The notes under the pieces are model-generated. The model had not been told where the DNA came from, made no database searches, and saw only the letters and a list, made by a program, of their open reading frames with translations. From positions 2,893,987-2,957,986 of the forward strand of contig NZ_KV917371.1 of NCBI RefSeq assembly GCF_002019635.1: DNA of 64,000 nucleotides, written 5' to 3'. The translations under genes and the position numbers were made by a program. Below, in pieces: positions 27,330-36,261 of the stretch. The number at the start of each line of letters is the position of its first letter. The first letter of the stretch is position 1. This DNA comes from Metabacillus halosaccharovorans (lineage in GTDB: Bacteria > Bacillota > Bacilli > Bacillales > Bacillaceae).

Positions 27330-27814
27330 TCAGCTCTGCCATCACCAGCCAAGCCATGTGGAGTGCGTGGCCAAATTAATATTAAAATAGGTTGGATTAA
27401 TAACCAATTTAAGATGTAGGTAAAAAATAAAATAGTGCAGGGTCCTATATTGTAAAAGAATCAGGCTCTTTTATTTTCAACCTGCACCTCAATTGATACT
27501 CTATAAAACTAATTGGATATAATAATATTCGTGAATTGTGTCAAATCAGCCAGTAGGGAATCGGTTGGGGGATCAGGTTAAGCATCCTATCTGTTAAATA
27601 GACGGATAGATGCCGCATTTCTAACCGGAAAACGTGGAAAATGGGATGGGGGAATTTTTCTTGCATAATCGGAAAACTGTCCCTTATTTACTTCTGTTAG
27701 TTACTTAATAAGGATAAGACGCCCTATATAAAAGGGGTACCCAAGTGAATTTTTCATCATTAGGTACCCCTTAATCTACAGGTAAGAAAGTATAAAATTT
27801 TGTACTGAGTGTGG
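27330..27814. other. Gene-poor stretch between the SDR and ABC-F genes
   Basis: No supported reading frame. TGCAGGGTC...AACCTGCA (27435-27487) and the hairpin AAGGGGTACC/GGTACCCCTT (27738-27772) are visible. The latter can act as a terminator on either strand. Confidence 0.5.
27738..27772. terminator. Palindromic terminator-like hairpin
   Basis: AAGGGGTACC and GGTACCCCTT are perfect 10-bp inverted arms around about 15 A/T-rich bases. Confidence 0.6.
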
Positions 27815-27940
27815 GTGTCTAGCTCCAGCGCCTAGCCCCTCGAGGTCATAAGCCACAAAGGAATTGAAGACAAAGAACGTCTTCTATTCCTTTGCGTCTT
27901 ATGCTTGTCGGGGCTGATCAAGGCGCTTGCGCTTTTCTTA
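27815..27940. repeat. Covariant palindromic repeat family 1, copy B
   Basis: Runs from GTGTCTAGCTCCAGCGCC to GCGCTTGCGCTTTTCTTA. Paired arms are AGCGCC/GGCGCT, TAGCCCC/GGGGCT, CATAAG/CTTATG and the inner stem CAAAGGAAT-T-GAAGAC against GTCTTC-T-ATTCCTTTG. It ends 4 bases from the stop of the minus-strand ABC-F gene. Conserved flank (GTAAGAAAGTATAAAATTTT) extends to about 27782. Confidence 0.9.
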
Positions 27941-27944
27941 TTAT

Positions 27945-29498
27945 TTAAAACACTTTTGTCGTCCAATCCTCACAATTCCAAACTTCAGTCGCAATTTCAC
28001 GATAGAATTCAGGTTCGTGGGAAACCATTAAGATACTTCCGCGATATGCCTTTAAAGCACGTTTTAATTCTTCTTTTGCTTCAACATCCAAGTGATTGGT
28101 AGGTTCGTCTAGAATTAGTAAGTTCGTTTCTGTGTTTAGAATTTTACACAATCTAACTTTTGCTTTTTCGCCACCAGAGAGAACTTCGATTTTACTTTCA
28201 ATATGTTTCGTCGTTAATCCGCATTTTGCAAGAGCAGCCCTGACTTCTGCCTGATTCATACTTGGGAACTCGCTCCAAATCTCTTCAATACAAGTGTTGT
28301 AATTGGATTCTTTAACTTCTTGCTCAAAGTAACCGATGTATTGATGTTCACCACGTTCCACTTTACCCGAAATTGGATTAATCAACCCAAGAATACTTTT
28401 TAAAAGAGTAGACTTACCAATACCGTTTGCACCCACGAATGCAATTTTTTGTCCGCGTTCCATTTTCAAATTCAAAGGGCGGGAAAGTGGTTCGTTGTAA
28501 CCAATAACAAGATCTTCAGCCGTGAAAATCCAACGGCTAGCTGCACGAGCTTCTTTGAAGTTAAACTCTGGTTTTGGCTTCTCTTTCCCCAATTCAATTA
28601 TTTCCATTTTGTCGAGCTTCTTTTGACGGGACATCGCCATATTACGAGTCGCAACACTTGCTTTGTTACGAGCAACGAAATCTTTCAAATCTGCTATTTC
28701 TTGTTGTTGTCGCTTGTAAGCCGACTCTAGCTGCTGCTTCTTCATTTCATAGATTTTTAAGAAGTTATCATAGTCACCAACATAGCGATTCAATTCTTGG
28801 TTTTCCATATGATAAATCAAGTTAACAACATTGTTCAAGAATGGAATATCATGTGAAATCAAGATAAATGCATTCTCATATTCCTGTAAATAGCGCTTCA
28901 ACCATTCGATATGCTGTTCATCCAAATAGTTCGTTGGCTCGTCTAGTAATAGGATTTCAGGCTTTTCTAGCAAAAGCTTAGCTAGCAAAACTTTCGTACG
29001 TTGCCCACCGCTAAGATCATTTACATCCCGATCGAGTCCAACCGCGTCTAATCCTAGACCACGAGCAACTTCCTCAACTTTTGAATTAATTTGATAGAAA
29101 TCATTACTATCTAGAGTTTCTTGTAGCTCTCCAACTTCCGCAAGTAATGCATCGATATCAGCACCTTCATCACCCATTTTTGCGTAAAGTTCATTGATCT
29201 CTGATTCAGCATCAAAAAGATATTGAAAAGCAGAACTCAAAGCGTCACGCATCGTCGTACCTTTTTGAAGGACAGCATGCTGATCTAAATAACCAACACG
29301 AACTTTTCGTGACCACTCAACTTTCCCCTCGTCGGGTTGTAACTTCCCGGTAACAATATTCATGAAAGTAGACTTACCCTCACCATTTGCCCCAACTAGT
29401 CCTACGTGTTCTCCTTTTAAAAGTCGAAAAGACACATTATTAAAAATCGCACGATCACCGAAACCGTGACTTAAATCTTTTACGTTTAATACACTCAT
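27945..29498 (-). CDS. yfmM: ABC-F family ATPase, YfmM-like
   Basis: 517-aa soluble protein with two ABC domains and no membrane part. Walker A motifs are GANGEGKST and GANGIGKST; signatures are LSGGQRTK and LSGGEKAK; Walker B motifs are ILLLDEPTNYLD and LLILDEPTNHLD. The linker of about 80 residues is Lys/Gln-rich and helical, as in ribosome-associated ABC-F proteins. These factors act on ribosomes stalled by antibiotics or difficult peptides. The length matches B. subtilis YfmM (518 aa), and yfmL lies in the same window, supporting the name. Repeat copy B follows its stop codon. Confidence 0.85.
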   Translation of the reverse strand: MSVLNVKDLSHGFGDRAIFNNVSFRLLKGEHVGLVGANGEGKSTFMNIVTGKLQPDEGKVEWSRKVRVGYLDQHAVLQKGTTMRDALSSAFQYLFDAESEINELYAKMGDEGADIDALLAEVGELQETLDSNDFYQINSKVEEVARGLGLDAVGLDRDVNDLSGGQRTKVLLAKLLLEKPEILLLDEPTNYLDEQHIEWLKRYLQEYENAFILISHDIPFLNNVVNLIYHMENQELNRYVGDYDNFLKIYEMKKQQLESAYKRQQQEIADLKDFVARNKASVATRNMAMSRQKKLDKMEIIELGKEKPKPEFNFKEARAASRWIFTAEDLVIGYNEPLSRPLNLKMERGQKIAFVGANGIGKSTLLKSILGLINPISGKVERGEHQYIGYFEQEVKESNYNTCIEEIWSEFPSMNQAEVRAALAKCGLTTKHIESKIEVLSGGEKAKVRLCKILNTETNLLILDEPTNHLDVEAKEELKRALKAYRGSILMVSHEPEFYREIATEVWNCEDWTTKVF

Positions 29499-29707
29499 TT
29501 TTCTAACTCCTTATCTAATGTCACATGTGGATATCTTACTAAATTTTGGCTGCTTTTTCTATCCTTAAGTTGCTTTTGTTGAAAATGCAATTCATTTTTA
29601 AGTCTAGCCCTTATTAATTAAATTAGTTTATTGAATTTATTTATTAATTGGGCGTTTAGCGATTGGGGAAAAGTCTATTATACAACCGATCTTGGAGGTA
29701 GGATACG

Positions 29708-29731
29708 AGTTATTTCCATATGGAAATAACT
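29708..29731. promoter_or_regulatory. 24-bp perfect palindrome, candidate operator
   Basis: AGTTATTTCCAT is followed at once by its complement ATGGAAATAACT with no spacer. It lies 19 bases before the start of the broken membrane-protein gene, where a dimeric repressor could bind. No regulator gene is adjacent. Confidence 0.5.
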
Positions 29732-29749
29732 ATACAAAAAAATAAGAGA

Positions 29750-30165
29750 ATGAAGGTGAAAATTCTACAAAATACGTCGAATCAAATGGATTGTATTCTT
29801 CGGAATAACGGAATATTATGTTAATTTTATATTCCCTGGAGGTTGGGGAGGTATGTTTTTAATCGCAGGGCTAATTACTTCTATTGGATTACGTTTATAT
29901 ATTGGTAGTTATCATATAGTTGGAAAATTAGTAGAAGGAGAGTATTTTACGGGTTCGGAATGGGATGAAGAATACAAAACTTTACTTTTGGACTCGAGAA
30001 AGAGTTAATGTTTGTATATGACGAGTTTCCAGGACCAGTTTTGCAATTAGAATTTGAAGCTCTCATACCGTGGGTATTAAATGAAAAGCCAGGGGACTAG
30101 GGAAGGATTGAAAAGGGTTTAATATTCCCTGAAGAAAAAATATACTTAAAAACACTACAGAATCG
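29750..30165 (+). pseudogene. Degraded small membrane-protein gene
   Basis: After GAGAATGAAG the reading continues only if frames are changed. Frame 1 gives a hydrophobic stretch, KWIVFFGITEYYVNFIFPGG, then MFLIAGLITSIGLRLYIGSYHIVGKL and GEYFTGSEWDEEYKT, ending at TAA near 30008. A shift near 29985 continues as LEKELMFVYDEFPGP, EALIPWVLNEKPGD to TAG at 30098, after which GLIFPEEKIYLK reads on in that frame. The pattern of two frameshifts plus one stop indicates a decayed gene. Family not recognised. Sequencing error is possible but unlikely for three lesions. Confidence 0.55.
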
Positions 30166-30526
30166 AAGGCTTCACTTCGGTTTTTTTGTGGTTGGAAAAA
30201 TTTATGTAAACATAGCAATATATATCAAAAAAATTATCATCCTTTTCTTTTTGTTCTCGTATTTGTAAGGAAGTTCATGGAATGAGTTACAGTCCCATTA
30301 TTCTAAGAACAATTAGGTAAACAATATAAGCATTGATTCAGGTTGCCTTTTTATTAGATACATAAAAATGGTGCTCGATAATTTGCTCACTAAGAGGAGA
30401 AGAGCGCCTTTTTAAAGCTCTTATTTTAGTTTATCTATGGCTAACCGATGAATCCTCAATTCGTCATATATATTTATTTTATTATGGGAATGCTACGGGT
30501 AATAGATGAAATAGGAGGACTTCATT
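30101..30526. other. Intergenic region with two terminator-like hairpins
   Basis: CGAAG/CTTCGG followed by TTTTTTT (about 30154-30185) would end the degraded gene. A second hairpin, GGTGCTC/GAGCGCC followed by TTTTT (about 30369-30413), lies before the DUF3231 promoter region. No gene was seen. Confidence 0.5.
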
Positions 30527-31525
30527 TTGGGAAACAACCATGACCTGATAAAGTTAACTTCTGCGGAATTATCCTATTTATGGGCAACTTATCTTGCTGA
30601 TAGCATGGCTATTTGTGTACTAAAATATTTTCTCGAACATGTTGATGATGAAGATATTAAGTCACTTACAGTCCATGCATTAAAGTTATCTGAAGAACAT
30701 GTTAAGTTTATAAGAGAAATTTACTCAAAGGAAGAAATACAGATTCCACAAGGATTTACGGAAGATGATGTGAATTTAAAAGCGAAACGTTTATTTTCTG
30801 ATGTTTGGTATATAAGAAATATGGCCAAGGGTGGATTAGTTACTTACGGAAGAGTGCTGCAAAATACATATCGACAAGATGTTCGTTCATTTTTTTCCAA
30901 GTGTTTAACGGATACAATTGAACTTGATACAAATGCAGCTGTTCTTTTATTGGAAAAGGGGCTTCTACAACGGCCTCCTGCTATTCCATATCCTGAAAAG
31001 CTTGAATTTGTACATAAACAATCGTTTATTTTAGAAGGGTTAGGGAGAAGGGAGGCACTAACAGGAACAGAGGTTACGAATCTTTACGCAAATATACAGA
31101 CCAATTATTTCGGAGTAGGTTTGGCGACCGCGTTTAGTCAGGTTGCTAAGTCTGATAAGGTACGTAAGTATTTTCTAAGGGGTAAAGAAATTTCATTGAA
31201 ACATATTAAGGTTTTTGGCAGTTACTTGGAGATGGCTTCATTACCATTGCCGGCGTCTTTTGAACAAGAGATATCTGAATCACAGGAAGCACCTTTTTCT
31301 GATAAAATCATGATGTTTCACTTTAGTCTAATGATTTATGCAGGAATTGGAAATTTTGGCGTATCTATTGCCGAAACTCAAAGAAGTGATTTAGTTGTAG
31401 ATTATTCACGTTTAGTAGCTGAAGTTCTGAAGTTTTCGGAGGATGGGGTCAATATTATGATTGCAAATGAATGGTTAGAACAACCGCCTTTATCAGCGAA
31501 CCGCCGGGACTTATCAAAAGGGTAA
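30527..31525 (+). CDS. DUF3231 family protein, two-repeat
   Basis: 332-aa soluble, largely helical protein. AGGAGG (30512-30517) lies 9 bases before a TTG start. Two similar halves are visible: LTSAELSYLWATYLADS with LSEEHVKFIREIY in the first, and LTGTEVTNLYANIQTNY with ISLKHIKVFGSYL in the second. The Glu/His placement within paired helices suggests a ferritin-like bundle, but metal binding is only inference. The C-terminus contains GVNIMIANEWLEQPPLSANRRDLSK. A paralogue lies at 39037-40047. Function unknown; members are common in spore-formers. Confidence 0.82.
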   Translation: MGNNHDLIKLTSAELSYLWATYLADSMAICVLKYFLEHVDDEDIKSLTVHALKLSEEHVKFIREIYSKEEIQIPQGFTEDDVNLKAKRLFSDVWYIRNMAKGGLVTYGRVLQNTYRQDVRSFFSKCLTDTIELDTNAAVLLLEKGLLQRPPAIPYPEKLEFVHKQSFILEGLGRREALTGTEVTNLYANIQTNYFGVGLATAFSQVAKSDKVRKYFLRGKEISLKHIKVFGSYLEMASLPLPASFEQEISESQEAPFSDKIMMFHFSLMIYAGIGNFGVSIAETQRSDLVVDYSRLVAEVLKFSEDGVNIMIANEWLEQPPLSANRRDLSKG

Positions 31526-31690
31526 AAACAAATTAAACAATTATTTATGTTTAAATATGGTAATATTATCTTGAAACCTTTACAACTTATAAAGAGGCCA
31601 TGTCCTCTTTATTTGGGAGGAGAAGGCAGAGAAATCTATTTTCTGCTTTCTTTGATAGGTTTTATTTTTTTATATAGGAGGAGTTTAACA

Positions 31691-31759
31691 ATGAACAATT
31701 TATTCAAAACATGCAAGAGACAAAATCCAAGTTTGGGGGTTATCTATTATGAACCATAA
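31691..31759 (+). CDS. Leader peptide ORF (22 aa) overlapping the GreA-like gene
   Basis: ATAGGAGGAG ends 5 bases before ATG at 31691, a stronger ribosome site than that of the following gene. The frame encodes MNNLFKTCKRQNPSLGVIYYEP and stops at TAA 31757-31759. The GreA-like ATG (31749) lies inside its final codons in another frame. The layout suggests translational coupling or a regulatory leader. Confidence 0.5.
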   Translation: MNNLFKTCKRQNPSLGVIYYEP

Positions 31760-32216
31760 CATCCCTCAGCACAGAGAACATTTAGTACAGCAAATGGTTT
31801 ATATTGATGAGAATATAAAGGAGCTTACAAACCTTTACAATGCTTCCACTCCTGTGCAAGAACAATTAAAAAACTTTTTTCATTTATATTTGCTGGAATT
31901 GGAGGAGTTGCTAAGTGCCGGCCATAAGAGCAACCTAAATCCTTCGCTTCCGAAAGTGTATATCGGAACAAGGGTTACGGTATTGTTTGATGATGAAAAT
32001 GATACAGAAGATTTTGTCATCTGTTTCCCAGAGGAGTCAGATCCGGACTCTGGCTGTATTTCTTTTTTATCGCCGGTAGGAAGACAGCTCTTACTAAAGA
32101 AAATGGGTGAAAAGGTCATGCTCAAAGTTCCAACAGGTGAACTTCCTGTAGTGATCAAAGAAATAACATATATTGGACATCTTTTTGATGAACAACAAAA
32201 CATGAAAGAGGTTTGA
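31749..32216 (+). CDS. GreA/GreB-type elongation-factor-like protein
   Basis: 155-aa protein. The C-terminal half (about 70-150) matches the FKBP-like GreA/GreB domain: VYIGTRVTVLFDDENDTEDF, SFLSPVGRQLLLKKMGEKV, LKVPTGELPVVIKEI. The N-terminal half is short and helical (LVQQMVYIDENIKELTNLY) compared with the long coiled coil of true GreA, so cleavage stimulation is not assured. It may bind RNA polymerase in the secondary channel, like Gfh1 or Rnk. Its start overlaps a leader ORF and has no strong ribosome site of its own. Confidence 0.82.
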   Translation: MNHNIPQHREHLVQQMVYIDENIKELTNLYNASTPVQEQLKNFFHLYLLELEELLSAGHKSNLNPSLPKVYIGTRVTVLFDDENDTEDFVICFPEESDPDSGCISFLSPVGRQLLLKKMGEKVMLKVPTGELPVVIKEITYIGHLFDEQQNMKEV

Positions 32217-32433
32217 TGGGAAACATTGAAAGCGTTTTAGTATAAAATAGAATCATAATTGAATAGAATGATAGTAGTCCCGGTTTTTTTTTGCATTATG
32301 CCCGTAATAGTCGATACACAAGGAAATGCCGGGACTATTTTAAGAGAACTCAATTTTGGTGAAGTTTATCCATCTAAGTGAAGGTTCGTGTTACAGTAAT
32401 TTTACGATTCTGATAAATAAAAAGGAGGATACG
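32217..32433. other. Intergenic region with a long inverted repeat
   Basis: TAGTCCCGG (32275-32283) pairs with CCGGGACTA (32329-32337). An inner GCATT/AATGC helix extends it, enclosing a T-run. TGAAAGCGTTTTAG (about 32227) resembles a cre box at 12 of 14 positions, too weak to call. The hairpin could be the terminator of the GreA-like gene or a leader of the next gene. Confidence 0.45.
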
Positions 32434-32754
32434 ATGAAGAAGTTTTTTAGTAAACCATCAAAGGTAGCATTATTTTCCTTAATCGCTACAATTGTTGTAA
32501 CCATTTTACTTTTATGTGTCTTGAGTATAGCGGGAGTAGAATCCAACGTTGTCCACCTGTTAGGTAAAGTAACTATCGGCATTTCCTTACCCTTTTTAAT
32601 TTTGAATCCTTTAACAGGCCTTATCTATTCATTTTTTATCAACGGAAAAATCAAAATCGTGTATATACTTCTGCATCTGGCATGTGTATGTACGATATCG
32701 GTATTCGCGTTTATATCTTTTATGTTTAGGTATTTTGTTCCTTTTGCTCCATAG
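32434..32754 (+). CDS. Small polytopic membrane protein (106 aa)
   Basis: AAAAAGGAGGATACG precedes ATG at 32434. Three hydrophobic segments are visible: ALFSLIATIVVTILLLCVLSIAG, ISLPFLILNPLTGLIYSFF and IVYILLHLACVCTISVFAFISFMF. There is no catalytic motif and I recognise no family. The longer frame from 32356 is unsupported. Confidence 0.72.
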   Translation: MKKFFSKPSKVALFSLIATIVVTILLLCVLSIAGVESNVVHLLGKVTIGISLPFLILNPLTGLIYSFFINGKIKIVYILLHLACVCTISVFAFISFMFRYFVPFAP

Positions 32755-32814
32755 AACTCAAATTATTCTATAGATGGATATTGTAAAGAAGGGAGGAAGA
32801 GTCACGTTTGAATA

Positions 32815-33522
32815 TCAATTCACTTTTTCTTTGAGCAATTCTATTAATTTATACAAATAATGTGCTCCTCGAAGCTGCTGCTCGATTTGATAGTCCATAT
32901 ATGCTAAGGAATCCATTGTAATTTTCCTTGCTTCGGAAAGACTGTGCTGGTTGATTTTTTCCAAGACCTCTCTAACTGAGTCGAGTAAATAAACCGATGA
33001 TTGAACGGTTTTAATAATTAATAAACGGTGAATATCTTCATGGTTATACATACGATATCCGTTTTCCGGGTCTCTAATAGGTTTAATCAATTCTTCTTTT
33101 TCCCAATGCCTAAGCGTTGAAGCGGGTACTTCTATTTCTTTTTCCACCTCGCCGATTGAATACCACTCTTTGTTTCTTTTATCCAAGAACCTCTGCATGT
33201 TTTCTGGTTTTAATATGTCTAATGCTTTGGTTGCTTGCTGCTTTCTTAGATATAAATCAGCTTGAATTGCATTTACTTCCCATAAGGCTTCTGTGAAGTT
33301 GTTTTGTTGGATCATCGGCATGATTTTTCGAACCGTTTCCATCCCAAAACCATGATACATTGCTCGTATACATAGGAAATATGCTTCATGTTCTTCAGTA
33401 TAAACGCGATATCCATTTGGTTTTCGCACGGCTTTTGGAACGATACCCCATTCCTCATAATGTCGTAAGGCGCTTGTTCCAACATCCAATTTACGGGCAA
33501 TATCTATTGGTTTTAGTTCCAT
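32815..33522 (-). CDS. MerR-family regulator with two HTH domains
   Basis: 235-aa regulator. Two MerR-type winged helices are present in one chain: residues about 4-70 (PIDIARKLDVGTSALRHYEE, NGYRVYTEEHE) and about 118-185 (YSIGEVEKEIEVPASTLRHW, NGYRMYNHEDIHR). Ordinary MerR proteins carry one. The remainder is helical with no Cys metal site, arguing against metal sensing. TTTGGAGG lies 4-5 bases before the chosen ATG. It is divergent from a UvrA-like ABC gene 157 bases away; an inverted repeat in the gap is the likely operator. Confidence 0.87.
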   Translation of the reverse strand: MELKPIDIARKLDVGTSALRHYEEWGIVPKAVRKPNGYRVYTEEHEAYFLCIRAMYHGFGMETVRKIMPMIQQNNFTEALWEVNAIQADLYLRKQQATKALDILKPENMQRFLDKRNKEWYSIGEVEKEIEVPASTLRHWEKEELIKPIRDPENGYRMYNHEDIHRLLIIKTVQSSVYLLDSVREVLEKINQHSLSEARKITMDSLAYMDYQIEQQLRGAHYLYKLIELLKEKVN

Positions 33523-33577
33523 ATGAACCTCCAAACTAAAGATTAAATTATAACATTAAAGTACCTCGACGAGTTTG

Positions 33578-33600
33578 ATTAGTATAAATGCCATACTAAT
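33578..33600. promoter_or_regulatory. Candidate MerR operator between divergent genes
   Basis: ATTAGTAT, 7 bases, then ATACTAAT forms a perfect 8-bp dyad. It lies between the MerR-type gene and the UvrA-like gene. Confidence 0.6.
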
Positions 33601-33678
33601 AGTAACATGATGTGAAAAAGCTTGCACTTGCATAAATGTTGTATGCTTGAGTTAGAAGATGAAAAGGAGGAGTTAAAC

Positions 33679-36135
33679 TTGAATGATGTCATGATTGTAA
33701 AAGGGGCAAAGGAAAATAATCTAAAGGATCTGTCCGTGTCTATTCCAAAAAACAAACTCATTGTTGTAACAGGTCCATCTGGTTCGGGTAAATCTACACT
33801 GGCGATGGATACGTTATTTAAGGAATGCCAGAGGCAGTATTTAGAATCTATGGGTCTGCAAGGGATCAATAAGCCAAAAGTTGATTCGATTAGCGGCCTT
33901 TCTCCGGCCATAAGCATTAACCAGCAAAATACAAATCGAAATCCCCGCTCAACGGTCGGCACTGTAACAGATATGTATACAAGTTTGCGAATGGTTTTTG
34001 AAAAGCTTGGAAAGAGACAGTGTCCTGCTTGTCATCATGATGTTGATCCAACGTTCAATACAGAGGATATTGAAAAGGAAGAAGGTAGTTTTAAGGAATA
34101 CATTTTTTGTCCGAGCTGTCAGCACCGAATGGAAAAGTTAACACGTACCCATTTTTCCTACAATACGACAGAAGGTGCTTGTTCAACTTGTAAAGGTCTT
34201 GGTGAGACGGTTGATGTTCATAAAGAATCTGTTTTTTACCATCATCTTTCGCTTGAAGAAGGAGCTGTTGATTTGTGGAAGGGACGGTATGCGGATTATC
34301 AAATTCCGGTTGTAAAAGCGGCCATGTCTTATTATGGTGTGCCGATTGAGGATGGACTTCCTATGCAGGAATATAATCCTGCACAAAAAGCCATTTTATA
34401 TTACGGGGTTGAAAGTGAAGAAGTGAAGGGATACTTTCCTGATAAGAAGGCTCCAAAGACTGTAGATAAAGGTAAATTTGAAGGTGTTTTAACTGGTATG
34501 TGGAGAAGGTTCACAGAAAAGTCCGGTTCATCTTCAGAGGCAGAGGAGTATTTTTATTCCCAAGTTTGTCCTGATTGTAATGGTGAACGGTTAAATGAAA
34601 TAAGTAGAATTGTGACTGTAGAGAATATGACAATTCCAAAGCTGGTAAGTCATTCTTTGGAGGAAATGCTTAAATGGGCGGATCAACTTGAGAAAGGGTT
34701 AGACAAAGTAAGCTATTTGCTTGTAGAAACTTTTTTACAAGATATGAAAACGAAACTTACCAGAATTATAAAAATCGGTCTTGGCTATTTAACATTGGAT
34801 CGTCAAATCATCACTCTATCCGGAGGAGAAACACAAAGGTTAAGATTATCTGCTCTTCTTGATTCAGCTTTAACGGGTGTGCTTTATATTATGGATGAGC
34901 CGACTGTTGGATTGCATCCAAAGGATACTTTAGGGCTGGTAAGTGTCCTTAAAGGGCTAAGAGATTTAGGGAATACCGTCTTACTCATCGAGCACGATGT
35001 AGATGTCATGAAAGAAGCAGATTACATTATTGATATCGGTCCAGGGGCAGGTAAATTAGGCGGAACAGTAGTTGGTCAAGGTACATTACAAGAACTGAAA
35101 GAGCAGGAAAGTTCTGTGACGGGAAGATACTTACGAGAAGAAGAAGAAAGGGATCATACATATCGGGAAGGTACTGGACAAGCAATATCTGTTCATCATG
35201 CAACAATTCATAATTTAAAAGACATAACTGTTACATTCCCTATCGGTTGTCTTACAGCTGTAACGGGTGTGTCTGGTTCAGGAAAATCATCACTTGTTTT
35301 TGATGTGTTGGCAAAAGGAAATGAAAAGATTCATGAAGGGTTTGATCGTGTAACAGGTCTTGACCATTTTGATCAGATGATTATTGTTGGTCAGTCTCCA
35401 CTCAGCAGGATGAAGCGATCTAATATTGCCACATATATTGATGTGTTTACACATATTCGAACGATTTTTTCTAAGGATAAAGCTGCAAAAGAAAAAGGGC
35501 TGACAGCAAAGCATTTCTCCTTTAATACTGTAGGCGGACGTTGTGAGAACTGTCAAGGATTGGGGTATGTCACAACAAATATGCTGTTCTTTCCAGATTT
35601 AGAGGTTGTTTGTCCCGTATGTCAGGGTAAACGATTTCAGAAGGAAGTCTTGTCTATAAAATATAATGATCACTCTGTAAACGATATACTAGAAAGTTCG
35701 ATTGTGGATTGTTTAAGTATTTTTGAAAAAGAGAAAAAGGTCAAAGAAGTTCTCGAATTACTTGTTGAGATAGGTCTAGGCTATCTCAAAATGGGGCAGT
35801 CGTTAACAACCCTTTCAGGTGGAGAAGGTCAACGACTGAAATTAGCGAAGGAACTACTAAAGCAAGGAAACAAAAGCTCGTTATATTTATTAGACGAACC
35901 AACAACAGGATTACACCCAAATGATGTAACCCAATTACTAAAACTACTAAATCGACTCGTAGATGCGGGCCATACCGTCATAATGGTCGAGCACAACAGC
36001 CAAATGATCAAAGGCGCCGACTGGATCATTGACCTTGGACCAGAAGGAGGAGAAAAAGGCGGCCAAATCACCGCACAAGGAACACCGGAATTCATCATAA
36101 AAAACTCCAACTCATACACAGGACAGTATTTGTAA
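33679..36135 (+). CDS. UvrA-like ABC protein (UvrA2/DrrC type)
   Basis: 818-aa soluble tandem ABC ATPase related to excinuclease UvrA but about 130 residues shorter. AAAAGGAGG precedes TTG at 33679; the frame from 33622 is less likely. Walker A motifs are GPSGSGKST and GVSGSGKSS, signatures TLSGGETQRL and TLSGGEGQRLKLA. Zinc-binding cysteines appear as CPACHH/CPSCQH and CENCQGLG/CPVCQG. UvrA paralogues of this type are linked to resistance to DNA-binding drugs (DrrC) rather than full nucleotide-excision repair. Divergence from a MerR regulator suggests drug-inducible expression. Confidence 0.9.
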   Translation: MNDVMIVKGAKENNLKDLSVSIPKNKLIVVTGPSGSGKSTLAMDTLFKECQRQYLESMGLQGINKPKVDSISGLSPAISINQQNTNRNPRSTVGTVTDMYTSLRMVFEKLGKRQCPACHHDVDPTFNTEDIEKEEGSFKEYIFCPSCQHRMEKLTRTHFSYNTTEGACSTCKGLGETVDVHKESVFYHHLSLEEGAVDLWKGRYADYQIPVVKAAMSYYGVPIEDGLPMQEYNPAQKAILYYGVESEEVKGYFPDKKAPKTVDKGKFEGVLTGMWRRFTEKSGSSSEAEEYFYSQVCPDCNGERLNEISRIVTVENMTIPKLVSHSLEEMLKWADQLEKGLDKVSYLLVETFLQDMKTKLTRIIKIGLGYLTLDRQIITLSGGETQRLRLSALLDSALTGVLYIMDEPTVGLHPKDTLGLVSVLKGLRDLGNTVLLIEHDVDVMKEADYIIDIGPGAGKLGGTVVGQGTLQELKEQESSVTGRYLREEEERDHTYREGTGQAISVHHATIHNLKDITVTFPIGCLTAVTGVSGSGKSSLVFDVLAKGNEKIHEGFDRVTGLDHFDQMIIVGQSPLSRMKRSNIATYIDVFTHIRTIFSKDKAAKEKGLTAKHFSFNTVGGRCENCQGLGYVTTNMLFFPDLEVVCPVCQGKRFQKEVLSIKYNDHSVNDILESSIVDCLSIFEKEKKVKEVLELLVEIGLGYLKMGQSLTTLSGGEGQRLKLAKELLKQGNKSSLYLLDEPTTGLHPNDVTQLLKLLNRLVDAGHTVIMVEHNSQMIKGADWIIDLGPEGGEKGGQITAQGTPEFIIKNSNSYTGQYL

Positions 36136-36168
36136 AAGGGACAAGGGGACAGGTACCTTGTCCCTTTA
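36135..36168 (+). terminator. Terminator built from the GGGACA repeat family
   Basis: AAAGGGACAAGG and the complementary CCTTGTCCCTTT flank GGACAGGTA immediately at the stop codon of the UvrA-like gene. The same sequence family forms the ends of the MITE-like element at 38919-39037. Confidence 0.8.
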
Positions 36169-36261
36169 GCTATCTTGCTAGTTTGAGTATTATGAGGGTT
36201 TAATTAACAAGAAGCATCTGATAAAATTAATAAACTGCAATAATATATCAAGAAATTCACA

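Noticed and set aside
31547-31690. 5' part of a 70-codon frame before the leader ORF
   Set aside because: No ribosome site; the good site serves the ATG at 31691.
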